Assembly: GCF_012911925.1 (NCBI RefSeq)
Contig: NZ_JAAXKY010000010.1
Location: 1 to 64,000, forward strand
DNA from: Pseudonocardia xinjiangensis
GTDB taxonomy: Bacteria > Actinomycetota > Actinomycetes > Mycobacteriales > Pseudonocardiaceae
DNA length: 64,000 nt
Direction: 5' to 3'
The translations under genes were made by a program, and so were the position numbers. This document shows, one piece after another, positions 18,001 through 25,192 of this stretch (positions within the stretch are counted from its first letter, which is position 1; each line of letters opens with the position of its first letter). Under the pieces are notes generated by a model. That model was not told the origin of the DNA. It made no database searches and saw only the letters and a list, made by a program, of their open reading frames with translations.

Positions 18001-19344
18001 GATGCGGTAACCGCGGACCTTGACCTGTGTGTCGATCCGGCCGAGGGTCTCGACCATGCCGTTCTCGGTGATCCGGCCGAGGTCACCGCTGCGGTAGATG
18101 AGTCCTGAGGTGTTGTTGGGGATGCCCAGGACGTCGGGGATGAAGGCCTTCGCGGTGAGGTCGTCGCGGTTCACGTAACCGGCCGAGAGGCCGATGCCGG
18201 CGATGCCGATCTCGCCGAGCTCGCCGGGGAGCAGGGGGTGCTGGTCGTTCTCGTCGAGGATCACGATCGAGTACGTGGGGAGGGGAACGCCGATCGTCAC
18301 CGGCTGGTCGGGGTCCAGCGTCGTCCAGGTGGCGGTGACAGTGGCTTCGGTGGGGCCGTACACGTTGAGGAACCGCCTGCCGGGGCGGTGCCAGCGAGCC
18401 ACGAGGTCCTGGGGGCACGCCTCCCCGGAGACCAGCAGGAACCGCAGGTCGGGGAGGTCGTCGTCCATCGTCGCGAGCAGGGTGGGCACGCAGCACATGG
18501 CGGTGACGCCCTCCTCGCGGAGGAAGTCCGACAGGTCCTCGCCGAGCAGGCTGCCACCCCGCTTGGGTACGAGCGTCGCCCCCACGACGAGCGCGATCCA
18601 GATCTCCTCCACGGAGAAGTCGAACGCGATCGTCATGCCCTGGTACATGCGGTCGTCGGGGAGGACGCCGTAGGTCTCGGACGCGACCCGCACGAAGTTG
18701 CAGATGCTCGCGTGCTCGATCGCGACGCCCTTGGGGCGACCCGTCGTGCCGGAGGTGTAGATGATGTAGCAGAGGTCCTCCGCCGGCGTGCCCTGCTCGG
18801 CTGCGCTGAGCCGGGACCCGTCCTGGGCCTCGACCTCGTCCTGCACCTCGTCCACACACACCACGGCGGCCACCGCCTCCCCCACCTGCGCGCGCAGGTG
18901 GGAGAGGGTCAGCACGACGCTGACGCGGGCATCGCCCACGATGTAGGCGATGCGGTCGGGCGGGAACGCCGCGTCGAGCGGGACGTACGCGGCGTTGATC
19001 TTGAGTACCGCGAGCATGGCCACGTAGGACTGCAGCGGCTCGTCGAACACGAGCCCTACCCGTGCGCCTGGCCCGACCCCCCGGCCGAGCAGGAACCGGG
19101 CCATCCGGTTGGCTCGTGCGTTCAGCTCCGCGTAGGTGACCTCGAGGTCCCGCCTGCCCACGGCGAGATGCCCGGGGTCCCCGTCCGCCAGTAGCTGGTC
19201 GCACCGCTCCTCGAACAGGTGGTGCAGCCGTTCACCGGGCTTCCACCGCACCGACTGGTCGGTGTCGTCGCTGCTGAGTACCAGGTCCGCGAGCCGGCCG
19301 AACGCCCCAGCCGGCCGGGTCCCCTGGTCGAATCCGGTGCTCAT
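15007..19344 (-). CDS. Pls/PosA-family membrane nonribosomal peptide synthetase
   Basis: 1,445 residues. Order: adenylation domain (about 20-520; YTSGTTGRPKG, YGPTEAT, YRSGDLGR, final Lys in PSDKADRKN), carrier domain (DDLGMNSL, Ser near 586), then six transmembrane helices in three pairs, each pair followed by a soluble left-handed-helix-like domain (about 760-870, 1010-1110 and 1260-1390). This A-T-TM2-C1-TM2-C2-TM2-C3 layout is that of epsilon-poly-lysine synthetase. Aligned by eye to PheA, the substrate code reads D-F-E-C-L-S-V-V-T-K; the Glu suits a cationic amino acid. The first 4 bp overlap the diaminobutyrate aminotransferase gene, so the monomer is plausibly 2,4-diaminobutyrate. The last ~75 residues form an unusual Arg/Ser-rich tail. 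Confidence 0.88.
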   Translation of the reverse strand: MSTGFDQGTRPAGAFGRLADLVLSSDDTDQSVRWKPGERLHHLFEERCDQLLADGDPGHLAVGRRDLEVTYAELNARANRMARFLLGRGVGPGARVGLVFDEPLQSYVAMLAVLKINAAYVPLDAAFPPDRIAYIVGDARVSVVLTLSHLRAQVGEAVAAVVCVDEVQDEVEAQDGSRLSAAEQGTPAEDLCYIIYTSGTTGRPKGVAIEHASICNFVRVASETYGVLPDDRMYQGMTIAFDFSVEEIWIALVVGATLVPKRGGSLLGEDLSDFLREEGVTAMCCVPTLLATMDDDLPDLRFLLVSGEACPQDLVARWHRPGRRFLNVYGPTEATVTATWTTLDPDQPVTIGVPLPTYSIVILDENDQHPLLPGELGEIGIAGIGLSAGYVNRDDLTAKAFIPDVLGIPNNTSGLIYRSGDLGRITENGMVETLGRIDTQVKVRGYRIELTEIESLLLQLPGVAQAVVDTYEPAPGVVELVAYYTRRRQGPPVDVDLLHDELRRRLPKYMVPAYFEQLERIPMLPSDKADRKNLPAPQGPRYQAAQGEVVEAEGEVEELVAAAVAGMLSLDRVSVESDFFDDLGMNSLIIAQLSAKLRVHEELPSVGMKDMYLNPTVRKLAATLQDRAPRRTEVEPRTVRRASTAQYLFTGFAQAAIYVGFAYVVALVGVTGYQWVSEATGLADVYLRSVAVGGGAFLVLSLLPVVAKWVLIGRWKPRVIPIWGFAYLRFWTVRQLLRVSPALAFVGSPLYLVYLRMLGVKVGRGAVVLSTSLPVCGDLISIGAGAVVRKDSFFSGYRAESGWIRTGRVDIGAGALIGEATVLDIGTSVGEGAQLGHTSSLHTGQHVPAGTSYHGSPAQETTADYRRVEPLGSTRARRFAYGTSQLLGMLLVWGPLATGVLLVALPSIFPTVNSASAIQGIVDGTDRSVFVEPRFYLDYFLVSGALLFGVMLLGLLVATTLPRLLNRLVPADTTLKLYGLRYTAHRALRRMTNIGFFTNLLGDSSFIIRYLQMIGYDLSTVQQTGSNFGLMVKHESPFLSHVGTGTLVSDGLSMANADYSSSSFKVSRVSLGDNSFVGNAVTYPAGGRTGDNVLLATKAMIPMDGPVREGVGLLGSPSFEIPRSVQRDIELERFRTDEEFPARLARKNRSNAVTIVLFLLMRWVQWFGVVVIGLLSSYFYSDIGVSSYALGIIAALLFTTLYSILEERISFGFRRLRPQFCSIYEPYFWRHERLWKLSGTGYLQIYNGTPFKSIVWRLLGVRVGKKLFDDGAAMPEKTMVTIGDYCTLGAQSTIQCHSLEDGGFKSDYVVIGSGSTIGANSYVHYGVVMGERVVVEADAFLMKGEQPGADTRWQGNPAREISEAGDPAVPPTRRQIRELARRGAREARQAARQAAWQTRHGRHAKRRGAHPANSCSTPRSSSGSGGSHQETYDPTRGHRWRRRSS

Positions 19345-20627
19345 ACCGCGATGGCGTGCAGACCTGAGGCGGCCGACTCCTCGAGGATGTCGAGGCCGCG
19401 GTTCAGGAGCTGCTCGGACGTGGTGAGCGGGGCCAGGATCTTGACGACCTCGTCGCGGGGCCCGGCGGACTCCACGATCAGGCCCTGGCGGGCGCTCTGC
19501 CGGCAGATCTCGGCGGCGACGTCACCGTCGCGGACGTCGATGCCCTGCATCATCCCGCGGCCCTTGACCCGGGCGCCGGGGACGAGCTTCGCGATCCGCT
19601 CCAGCCGCTGTCCGACCAGCGCGCTGCTGCGCTCGATGTCCTCCTGGAAGCTCCGGTCGGCCCAGAACTTCTCCAGGGCCACCTTCGCGGTGACGAACGC
19701 GTGCGCGTTGCCGCGGAAGGTCCCGTTGTGCTCGCCGGGCTTCCAGATGTCCCACTCGGGTTTGATCAGGAGCAGCGACATCGGCAGGCCGAAGCCGGAG
19801 ATGGACTTGGACAGCGTCACGAGGTCCGGGGTCACGCCCGTGCCCTCGAAGCTGAAGAACGAGCCGGTCCGACCGACGCCCGCCTGGATGTCGTCGACGA
19901 TCAGCAGCGCGCCGTGTGCCTGGGCGGTGGCGGCGATGCGGCGCAGCCACGGCCGGGAGGCGACGTTGAGGCCGCCCTCGCCCTGAACCGTCTCGAGCAG
20001 GATCGCCGCGGGGGCGTCGACGCCGCTGGACGGGTCGGACAGCATCCGGTCGAGCATCTCGGCGGTGTCGATCGAGGCCCCGTGGTAGCCGTCGTAGGGC
20101 ATGCGGGTGACGTCGGGCAGGGAGAGCGTGGTCCCCATGCGGTTGTCCCGGTTCCCGGTGGCGGCCAGCGCGCCCTGGCTGACGCCGTGGAAGCCGTTGG
20201 TGAACGAGATGACGTTGCGGCGGCCGGTGACCTTCCTGGCCAGCTTGAGTGCGGCTTCCACCGCGTTCGTCCCGGTGGGGCCGGTGAACTGGATCCGGTA
20301 GTCCATGCCGCGGGGCTCCAGGACCAGGCCTTCGAAGGCCTCCAGGAACTCCATCTTCGGCCGGGTGAACAGGTCGAGGCCCTGCGCGATGCCCCCGCCC
20401 CGGATGTGGGCGATGAGCGCCTCGGCCATGTCGGGGTCGTTGTGGCCGTAGTTCAGGGAGCCGGCGCCGGCGAGGAAGTCCAGGTACTCCCGACCCTCGG
20501 CGTCCCAGACGAGGGTGCCGCGGGCCCCCTCGAACACGATCTCGTACTTGCGGCTGTAGCTCCGGACACGCGACTCGCGCCGCGCGAAAACGTCCATGCC
20601 GGTCGAGTTCCGGCGTTCAGTCATCAT
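19341..20627 (-). CDS. ectB: Diaminobutyrate--2-oxoglutarate aminotransferase (EctB type)
   Basis: 428 residues. Class III PLP aminotransferase: GPTGTNAVEAALKLAR, FTNGFHGVSQGALA, VDDIQAGVGRTG and the PLP Lys in TLSKSISGFG. The N-terminus FARRESRVRSYSRKYEIVFE and the overall length match EctB, which converts aspartate semialdehyde plus glutamate to L-2,4-diaminobutyrate. No ectA or ectC is present, so ectoine is not the product here. The stop overlaps the Pls-type synthetase start (ATGA), tying the enzyme to peptide synthesis. The first ATG (20627) is used; starts at 20624 or 20597 are possible and the ribosome site is weak. Confidence 0.9.
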   Translation of the reverse strand: MMTERRNSTGMDVFARRESRVRSYSRKYEIVFEGARGTLVWDAEGREYLDFLAGAGSLNYGHNDPDMAEALIAHIRGGGIAQGLDLFTRPKMEFLEAFEGLVLEPRGMDYRIQFTGPTGTNAVEAALKLARKVTGRRNVISFTNGFHGVSQGALAATGNRDNRMGTTLSLPDVTRMPYDGYHGASIDTAEMLDRMLSDPSSGVDAPAAILLETVQGEGGLNVASRPWLRRIAATAQAHGALLIVDDIQAGVGRTGSFFSFEGTGVTPDLVTLSKSISGFGLPMSLLLIKPEWDIWKPGEHNGTFRGNAHAFVTAKVALEKFWADRSFQEDIERSSALVGQRLERIAKLVPGARVKGRGMMQGIDVRDGDVAAEICRQSARQGLIVESAGPRDEVVKILAPLTTSEQLLNRGLDILEESAASGLHAIAV

Positions 20628-21074
20628 GTCTGGGCCTACGCGGCAGGCCTCCGGTTTGTTCGAGCTTCAAGTAGTGACCGTACTCACCGCGTTCGCGCAA
20701 GGGTTTGATCCACATTTCCGTAACGCTCGGGTAAACCCTTGAATGCAGATGAAGCCAGCGTGAAGGGTATTAACCGGACACGTTCGGGAAGTCTGCGAGC
20801 ACTGTCGGAAAAGTGTTCCCGGCTGTGACTTACGACATGTTGAGGGCTGCACCACCCCGGACGCGGGGAGCTCACGCCCACCCGCCCGCCTGCGCCGAGG
20901 GCAGGCCGCCGGGCCCGGCAGCCGCCTGCCGATCGAGGCGCCCCGGCTACTGTCCGCCCCGGCCAGAGAGGTCACTACTGCGGAAGCCGGCGTGCCACGG
21001 TGACGCCGGTCGGGTCCATGACCTGCCGGAAGCAGGGCTAGCGTTCCGCGGAGCCGATGATCAGGGGGGAAGCG
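20628..21074. other. 447-bp divergent intergenic region
   Basis: This separates ectB (minus) from an SDR gene (plus). It contains the inverted repeat listed separately, local AT-enriched segments (for example around 20700-20780) unlike the flanking genes, and presumably both promoters. I find no convincing ORF, RNA gene or full consensus promoter in it. Confidence 0.6.
20698..20741. promoter_or_regulatory. 9-bp perfect inverted repeat upstream of ectB-pls
   Basis: CAAGGGTTT (20698-20706) and AAACCCTTG (20733-20741) are exact inverted copies with a 26-bp spacer, about 70-115 bp upstream of the ectB start. The arms sit on one helical face (centres 35 bp apart), so the pair could be a two-site operator; a hairpin in a leader is the alternative. 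Confidence 0.5.
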
Positions 21075-21818
21075 GTGGCGAACGGACCAGTCGCGGTGGT
21101 GACGGGCGCGGGTTCCGGCCTCGGCCGCGTGGTGGCGCGGGCTCTGCTCGGCGCCGGATATCGCGTGGCCTTGGCGGGCCGCCGACGCGAGGCGCTCGAA
21201 GATACGGCAAACGCCGATCCGGCCGCGGTGGTGTCGCCCACCGATGTTGCGGACGCCGGGTCGGTCGCCCGGTTGTTCGGCACGGTTCTCGATACCTGGG
21301 GCCGGGTGGACCTGCTGATCAACAATGCCGGCACGTTCGGCCCGGCCGGCAGCCCCGACGAGATCTCGGTGGAGGATTGGACGGCTACGGTCGCCACCAA
21401 TCTGACCGGTTCGTTCCTCTGTGCGCGGGAGGCATTCACCGCGATGCGCTCCCAGCAGCCGCAGGGCGGGCGGATCATCAACAACGGCTCGATCTCCGCC
21501 CACGCCCCCCGCCCGGGGAGCGCCGCGTACACCGCGACGAAGCACGCCATCACCGGTCTCACGAAGTCCATCTCGCTCGACGGGCGGCCCTACCGCATCG
21601 CCTGCGGGCAGATCGACATCGGCAACGCGGCCACCGACATGACGGCCGGGATCGCCACCGGAGCGCGCCAGGCCGACGGCAGCGTGCGGCCGGAGCCGAC
21701 GTTCGACCCCGCCCACGTCGCCGACGCGGTGCTGCTCATGGCCGGGCTGCCGCTCGACGCGAACGTGCAGTTCATGACCATCGCCGCGACGGCGATGCCG
21801 TTCATCGGCCGGGGCTGA
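21075..21818 (+). CDS. SDR-family oxidoreductase
   Basis: 247 residues from GTG 21075, chosen because AGGGGGGAAG lies just before it; an ATG 18 nt upstream lacks a site. Classical [11 protein letters not shown] cofactor loop, LLINNAG, NGSIS catalytic Ser and YTATK catalytic Tyr/Lys, all intact. The Arg-rich stretch after beta2 ([10 protein letters not shown]) favours NADP(H). It is probably a carbonyl reductase or dehydrogenase; the substrate is not evident. Convergent with another SDR, with only 22 bp between stops; the small inverted repeat TGACCG/CGGTCA spans the two stop codons. Confidence 0.85.
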   Translation: MANGPVAVVTGAGSGLGRVVARALLGAGYRVALAGRRREALEDTANADPAAVVSPTDVADAGSVARLFGTVLDTWGRVDLLINNAGTFGPAGSPDEISVEDWTATVATNLTGSFLCAREAFTAMRSQQPQGGRIINNGSISAHAPRPGSAAYTATKHAITGLTKSISLDGRPYRIACGQIDIGNAATDMTAGIATGARQADGSVRPEPTFDPAHVADAVLLMAGLPLDANVQFMTIAATAMPFIGRG

Positions 21819-21840
21819 CCGACCGTGCGGCCTGCTGCGG

Positions 21841-22614
21841 TCAGTGCGCGCGGATCATGCCGCCGTCGCAGCGGACCTGCTCGCCCGTGACGTAGGACGC
21901 CGCGGTGCCGGCCAGGAAGGTGACGACCGCGGCGAACTCTTCCGGGGTGCCGTAGCGGCCCACGGGGATCGACGCCTCCGCCAGCGCCCGCTGTTCCTCG
22001 GGGCTGCTGCCCGAGCGTTCGGCGACAGCACGGTCCAGCACGGCGACCCGGTCGGTGTCGATGCGGCCGGGCAGCACCATGTTGACGGTCACGCCGTCCG
22101 CGGCGACCTCGCCCGCGAGGGTCTTGAGGTAGCCGGCCAGCGCGCCACGTGCGGCGTTGGAGGCCACGAGCCCGTTGATCGGCTGCTGCACCCCGGTGGA
22201 CCCCACCGCGACGATCCGGCCGAAGCCCCGCTCCCGCATGCCCGGCAGCACTGCGGCCACGAGCCGCAGGTTCGGCTGTACCAGGAGGTCGACGGCGGTC
22301 GCGAACTGCTCGGGGGTGAAGGCGTCGGCGGTGCCGGGCGGCGGGCCCCCGCCGTTGAGCACCAGCACGTCCACCGGGCCGAAGCGCTGCTCGGCCTCGG
22401 CCACCAGCAGCGCGGCGGCGTCCGGGTCGGTGAGATCGACCTCGACCCCGACGGCCGACGGCAGCTTCGCCGCCTCGGCCTGCACCAGGTCCCCGCGCCG
22501 CCCGGCGAGCACGACGTGGGCGCCTTCCGCGGCGAGTGAGCGCGCCACGGCGAGACCGAGCCCGGAGCTCGAGCCCGGCACGATGGCGGTGCGTCCCTGC
22601 AGTCCCGTGTCCAT
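21841..22614 (-). CDS. SDR-like protein lacking the catalytic Tyr/Lys
   Basis: 257 residues from ATG 22614; a GTG 18 nt upstream is possible. The Rossmann core is present (PGSSSGLGLAVARSLA, VLVLNGGGPPPG, final GEQVRCDGGM). At the YxxxK position the sequence reads VASNAARGAL, so neither Tyr nor Lys is there. The same loss is known in the BKR-like SDR subgroup, which is described as lacking a full catalytic tetrad. It follows the ThDP-enzyme gene by 27 bp on the same strand, so the two are probably co-transcribed. A binding or non-classical reductase role is inferred. Confidence 0.8.
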   Translation of the reverse strand: MDTGLQGRTAIVPGSSSGLGLAVARSLAAEGAHVVLAGRRGDLVQAEAAKLPSAVGVEVDLTDPDAAALLVAEAEQRFGPVDVLVLNGGGPPPGTADAFTPEQFATAVDLLVQPNLRLVAAVLPGMRERGFGRIVAVGSTGVQQPINGLVASNAARGALAGYLKTLAGEVAADGVTVNMVLPGRIDTDRVAVLDRAVAERSGSSPEEQRALAEASIPVGRYGTPEEFAAVVTFLAGTAASYVTGEQVRCDGGMIRAH

Positions 22615-22641
22615 GGTCAGGGAGTCAACCACTCCGCCCGA

Positions 22642-24279
22642 TCAGCGCGGGCGGTACCAGCGGGGCGAGGTCGACAGCGGCGGGGTGAGCGCGGCGTGCA
22701 CCGCGACCAGGTGGGGGCCTGCGGTGTCGAGGCTCTTCGCGAGCGCCGCCTCGAAAGCGTCGCCGAACCCGTCGACGCGCTCGGCAGGCACCCCGAAGGC
22801 GGCGGCGAGCGCGGCGAAGTCCGGGGTGGCCAGGTCGACGCCGCGGGTGGGCACCCCGGCCTGCACCTGGTCGAAGCGCAGCATCCCGTAGCCGCCGTCC
22901 TCGACGAGCACGACGGTGAGCGGCAGCTGCTCCTGAACCGCGGTGGCCAGCTCTCCACAGGCGAAGAGAAAACCGCCGTCGCCCACCACGGCCACGGCCC
23001 GGCCGAGGCCGGCGGCCGCCGCGCCCAGCGCAGCGGGGAAGGCGTAGCCGAGCGTGCCCCAGCCCATCGGGTAGGCGAGCCGGCGCGGCCCCGGTACCCG
23101 GTGAAACCCGGCGACCCAGTAGCCGGCGATGCACATGTCGGCGAGCACGGTGGCGTCGGCGGGGACGAGTCGGTTGAGCACGTCCAGCAGCTGGGCGGCC
23201 TGGGGTTCCTCCTCCCGCACCAGCGCCGCGACCTCCGCACGCAGGCCGTCGATGCGAGCGGTGACCTCGCCGCCGTCGCGGGGCGCGACCGCCGCGGCCA
23301 GCCGTCCCGTCACGTCCTTCGCATCTGCGACGAGCACGTGGTCGGGCCGGTAGTTCTTCGCCGCGTCCCCGGCGTCGACGTTGATCGCGAGCAACGCGGG
23401 CGGCGCGGGCATCCGCCAGTTCTGCGTGGTCATGCCGTCGAAGTCGCTGCCGATGGCGACCACCAGGTCGGCCTCGTCCCACAGCGACCCGATGGCGGGC
23501 ACGTGCGCCGGACCGGGCACCAGGAACGGGTGGTCGGGCGGGAGCACGCCGCGACCGTTGTACGTGGTGAGGACCGGTGCCGCGAGGCGTTCGGCGAGCA
23601 GCGCCACCTCCGCGCCTGCGTCCGCCCGCAGGGCTCCGCCGCCCACCCACAGCAGCGGACGGCGGGCCCGCTCCACGAGCGCCAGCGCGGCCGCGAGGTC
23701 GGGTTCCGCCGGTTCCTGCTGACCCTCCGGCGCGCCCGGCCCGGGCTGTCCGGCGGCCGTGAGCAGGTCCGTCGGCACCCCGAGGTAGACCGGTCCCGTC
23801 GGCGCCCGCAGAGCCGTGCGTCCGGCCCGCAGCACGTCGCCGTACAGGTCGCTCGCCGCGGTGCTCGTGGTGGCCGTCTTCGTCACCGGCGCGAACATGG
23901 CGGCCTGGTCCCGGGTCTCGTGCAGCACCCCCCGGTACACGCCGGGACGCCGCAGTGTCGACGGGATGTCGGTGGCGAGCACGAGCACCGGCGCGCCGGA
24001 CGCCATGGCCTCCCCGGTGGCACCGAGGGTGTTGGCCGCCCCGGGGCCGGTGGTCACCACCGCGCCCCCGAGCCTGCCGGTGGCCCGCGCGTAGCCGTCC
24101 GCCGCATAGGCGGCGGCCTGCTCGTGGCGTACCCCGATCAGCCGGATACCGGCCGCGGCCGCGGCTTCCCACACCGGCAGGTTGTGCACGCCGGGCAGCC
24201 CGAAGGCGAGGTCGACCCCGAGCTCACGCAGCGCCGAGACCAGCGCCACCGCTCCGCTGTCGGATCCGAGCTCAGCCAT
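22642..24279 (-). CDS. Thiamine diphosphate-dependent enzyme, acetolactate synthase-like
   Basis: 545 residues from ATG 24279, with AGGAGGTG just upstream. Three-domain ThDP fold: N-terminal PYR domain with RHEQAAAYAADGYARATG (catalytic Glu) and TTGPGAANTLGA, a central nucleotide-like domain, and C-terminal PP domain with the metal/ThDP motif VVGDGGFLF and EDGGYGMLR. The general type is that of acetolactate synthase large subunits or benzoylformate decarboxylase-like catabolic enzymes. No small regulatory subunit is nearby, which argues against branched-chain amino-acid synthesis. It lies between a degenerate SDR and a divergent FadR-type regulator, so a catabolic 2-oxo-acid role is likely. 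Exact reaction unknown. Confidence 0.82.
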   Translation of the reverse strand: MAELGSDSGAVALVSALRELGVDLAFGLPGVHNLPVWEAAAAAGIRLIGVRHEQAAAYAADGYARATGRLGGAVVTTGPGAANTLGATGEAMASGAPVLVLATDIPSTLRRPGVYRGVLHETRDQAAMFAPVTKTATTSTAASDLYGDVLRAGRTALRAPTGPVYLGVPTDLLTAAGQPGPGAPEGQQEPAEPDLAAALALVERARRPLLWVGGGALRADAGAEVALLAERLAAPVLTTYNGRGVLPPDHPFLVPGPAHVPAIGSLWDEADLVVAIGSDFDGMTTQNWRMPAPPALLAINVDAGDAAKNYRPDHVLVADAKDVTGRLAAAVAPRDGGEVTARIDGLRAEVAALVREEEPQAAQLLDVLNRLVPADATVLADMCIAGYWVAGFHRVPGPRRLAYPMGWGTLGYAFPAALGAAAAGLGRAVAVVGDGGFLFACGELATAVQEQLPLTVVLVEDGGYGMLRFDQVQAGVPTRGVDLATPDFAALAAAFGVPAERVDGFGDAFEAALAKSLDTAGPHLVAVHAALTPPLSTSPRWYRPR

Positions 24280-24405
24280 CGGCCACCTCCTGTGACGTCC
24301 AGAGGATCGACCATAGGGAGGAGGGGCGCCGAGCGGAACGGGCCGCGCCGCGATGTCGGGAACGGCGCGGGGACGAGGTATGCGGCTGCGGCGAAGTAGG
24401 CTCCA

Positions 24406-24418
24406 GACATCCGATGTC
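24406..24418. promoter_or_regulatory. FadR-type operator, autoregulatory site
   Basis: GACATCCGATGTC is a 6-1-6 perfect palindrome placed just before the ribosome binding site (GGGAGGT, 24421-24427) of the FadR-type gene and just after a TAGGCT -10-like hexamer (24397-24402). The same core ACATCCGATGT recurs at 33169-33179, at the promoter of the fucose operon. Confidence 0.7.
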
Positions 24419-24430
24419 CTGGGAGGTCGA

Positions 24431-25117
24431 GTGCCGGTCACGGACGAAGCGATCGAGAAGATCAAGGCGATGATCGTCTCCGGCGAGCTGGGCCCGGGTG
24501 CGCGGCTGCCTCGCGAGGCCGATCTCGCCGAGCGGCTGGGGCTGTCGCGCAACTCCCTGCGTGAGGCCGTCAAGGCGCTCTCGCTGATCCGGGTGCTGGA
24601 CGTCCGGCAGGGCGACGGCACCTACGTCACCAGCCTCGACCCGCACCTGCTGCTCGACGCGATGACGTTCGTCGTGGACTTCCACCGCGACGACACCGTG
24701 CTGGAGTTCTTCGAGGTGCGGCGGATCCTGGAACCGGCGGCCACCGCGATGGCCGCCCTCACCATGACCGACGAGGAGATCGACGGCCTGCGCGGCGTGC
24801 TCGCCGAGCTCGACCCGGAACCCGACGTCGAGGCACTCGTGGCCAACGACCTGGAGTTCCACCGCCGTGTCGCGGTGGGCAGCGGGAACACCGTGCTGTG
24901 CTCGCTGATCGAGGGCCTGTCGGGCCCGACCACCCGCGCCCGGATCTGGCGGGGGCTCACCCAGGAGGGTGCTGTCGCGCGCACGATCGAGCAGCACACG
25001 GCCATCTGCGACGCGATCGCGGCCCGCCAGCCGGACGTCGCGCGGTCCTGGGCCACCGTCCATGTCGCGGGCGTCGAGGAGTGGCTGCGCAGCGCGCTGG
25101 GCACCGCAGGCGACTGA
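24431..25117 (+). CDS. FadR/GntR-family transcriptional regulator, likely fucose-operon repressor
   Basis: 228 residues from GTG 24431, with GGGAGGT 3 nt upstream; longer in-frame starts would read through the operator. N-terminal winged helix-turn-helix (GARLPREADLAERLGLSRNSLREAVKAL by its ends, then RVLDVRQGDGTYV) and a C-terminal all-helical FCD domain with metal-type residues (FFEVRRILEP, NDLEFHRRVA, EQHTAICDAI). FadR-group regulators commonly sense sugar acids. The gene is convergent with the fucose operon and shares its operator, so a 2-keto-3-deoxy-L-fuconate- or fuconate-responsive repressor is inferred. Confidence 0.85.
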   Translation: MPVTDEAIEKIKAMIVSGELGPGARLPREADLAERLGLSRNSLREAVKALSLIRVLDVRQGDGTYVTSLDPHLLLDAMTFVVDFHRDDTVLEFFEVRRILEPAATAMAALTMTDEEIDGLRGVLAELDPEPDVEALVANDLEFHRRVAVGSGNTVLCSLIEGLSGPTTRARIWRGLTQEGAVARTIEQHTAICDAIAARQPDVARSWATVHVAGVEEWLRSALGTAGD

Positions 25118-25123
25118 CCGGAA

Positions 25124-25186
25124 CCGCGCGCTCGGCACGGTCCTCGCAGACCCGTGGGCTCTGCGAGGACCACACCCGGCGCGCGG
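25124..25186. repeat. Long palindromic element, copy 1 (terminator between convergent genes)
   Basis: Core arms GGTCCTCGCAGA (25139-25150) and TCTGCGAGGACC (25160-25171) are perfectly complementary, and outer arms CCGCGCGC (25124-25131) and GCGCGCGG (25179-25186) also match. It lies between the convergent FadR-type and lactonase genes and probably ends both transcripts. A related element with the same left-arm sequence lies at 59001-59064. Confidence 0.75.
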
Positions 25187-25192
25187 AGCGGG

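Noticed and set aside
14989-18108. A 1,039-codon open frame antisense to the Pls-type synthetase
   Set aside because: Low-complexity, His/Arg/Val-rich translation with no domain; the opposite strand carries a clear multidomain enzyme.
19341-20627. Ectoine biosynthesis operon
   Set aside because: Only the EctB-type aminotransferase is present; neither the acetyltransferase EctA nor the ectoine synthase EctC lies beside it, and the next gene is a Pls-type synthetase.
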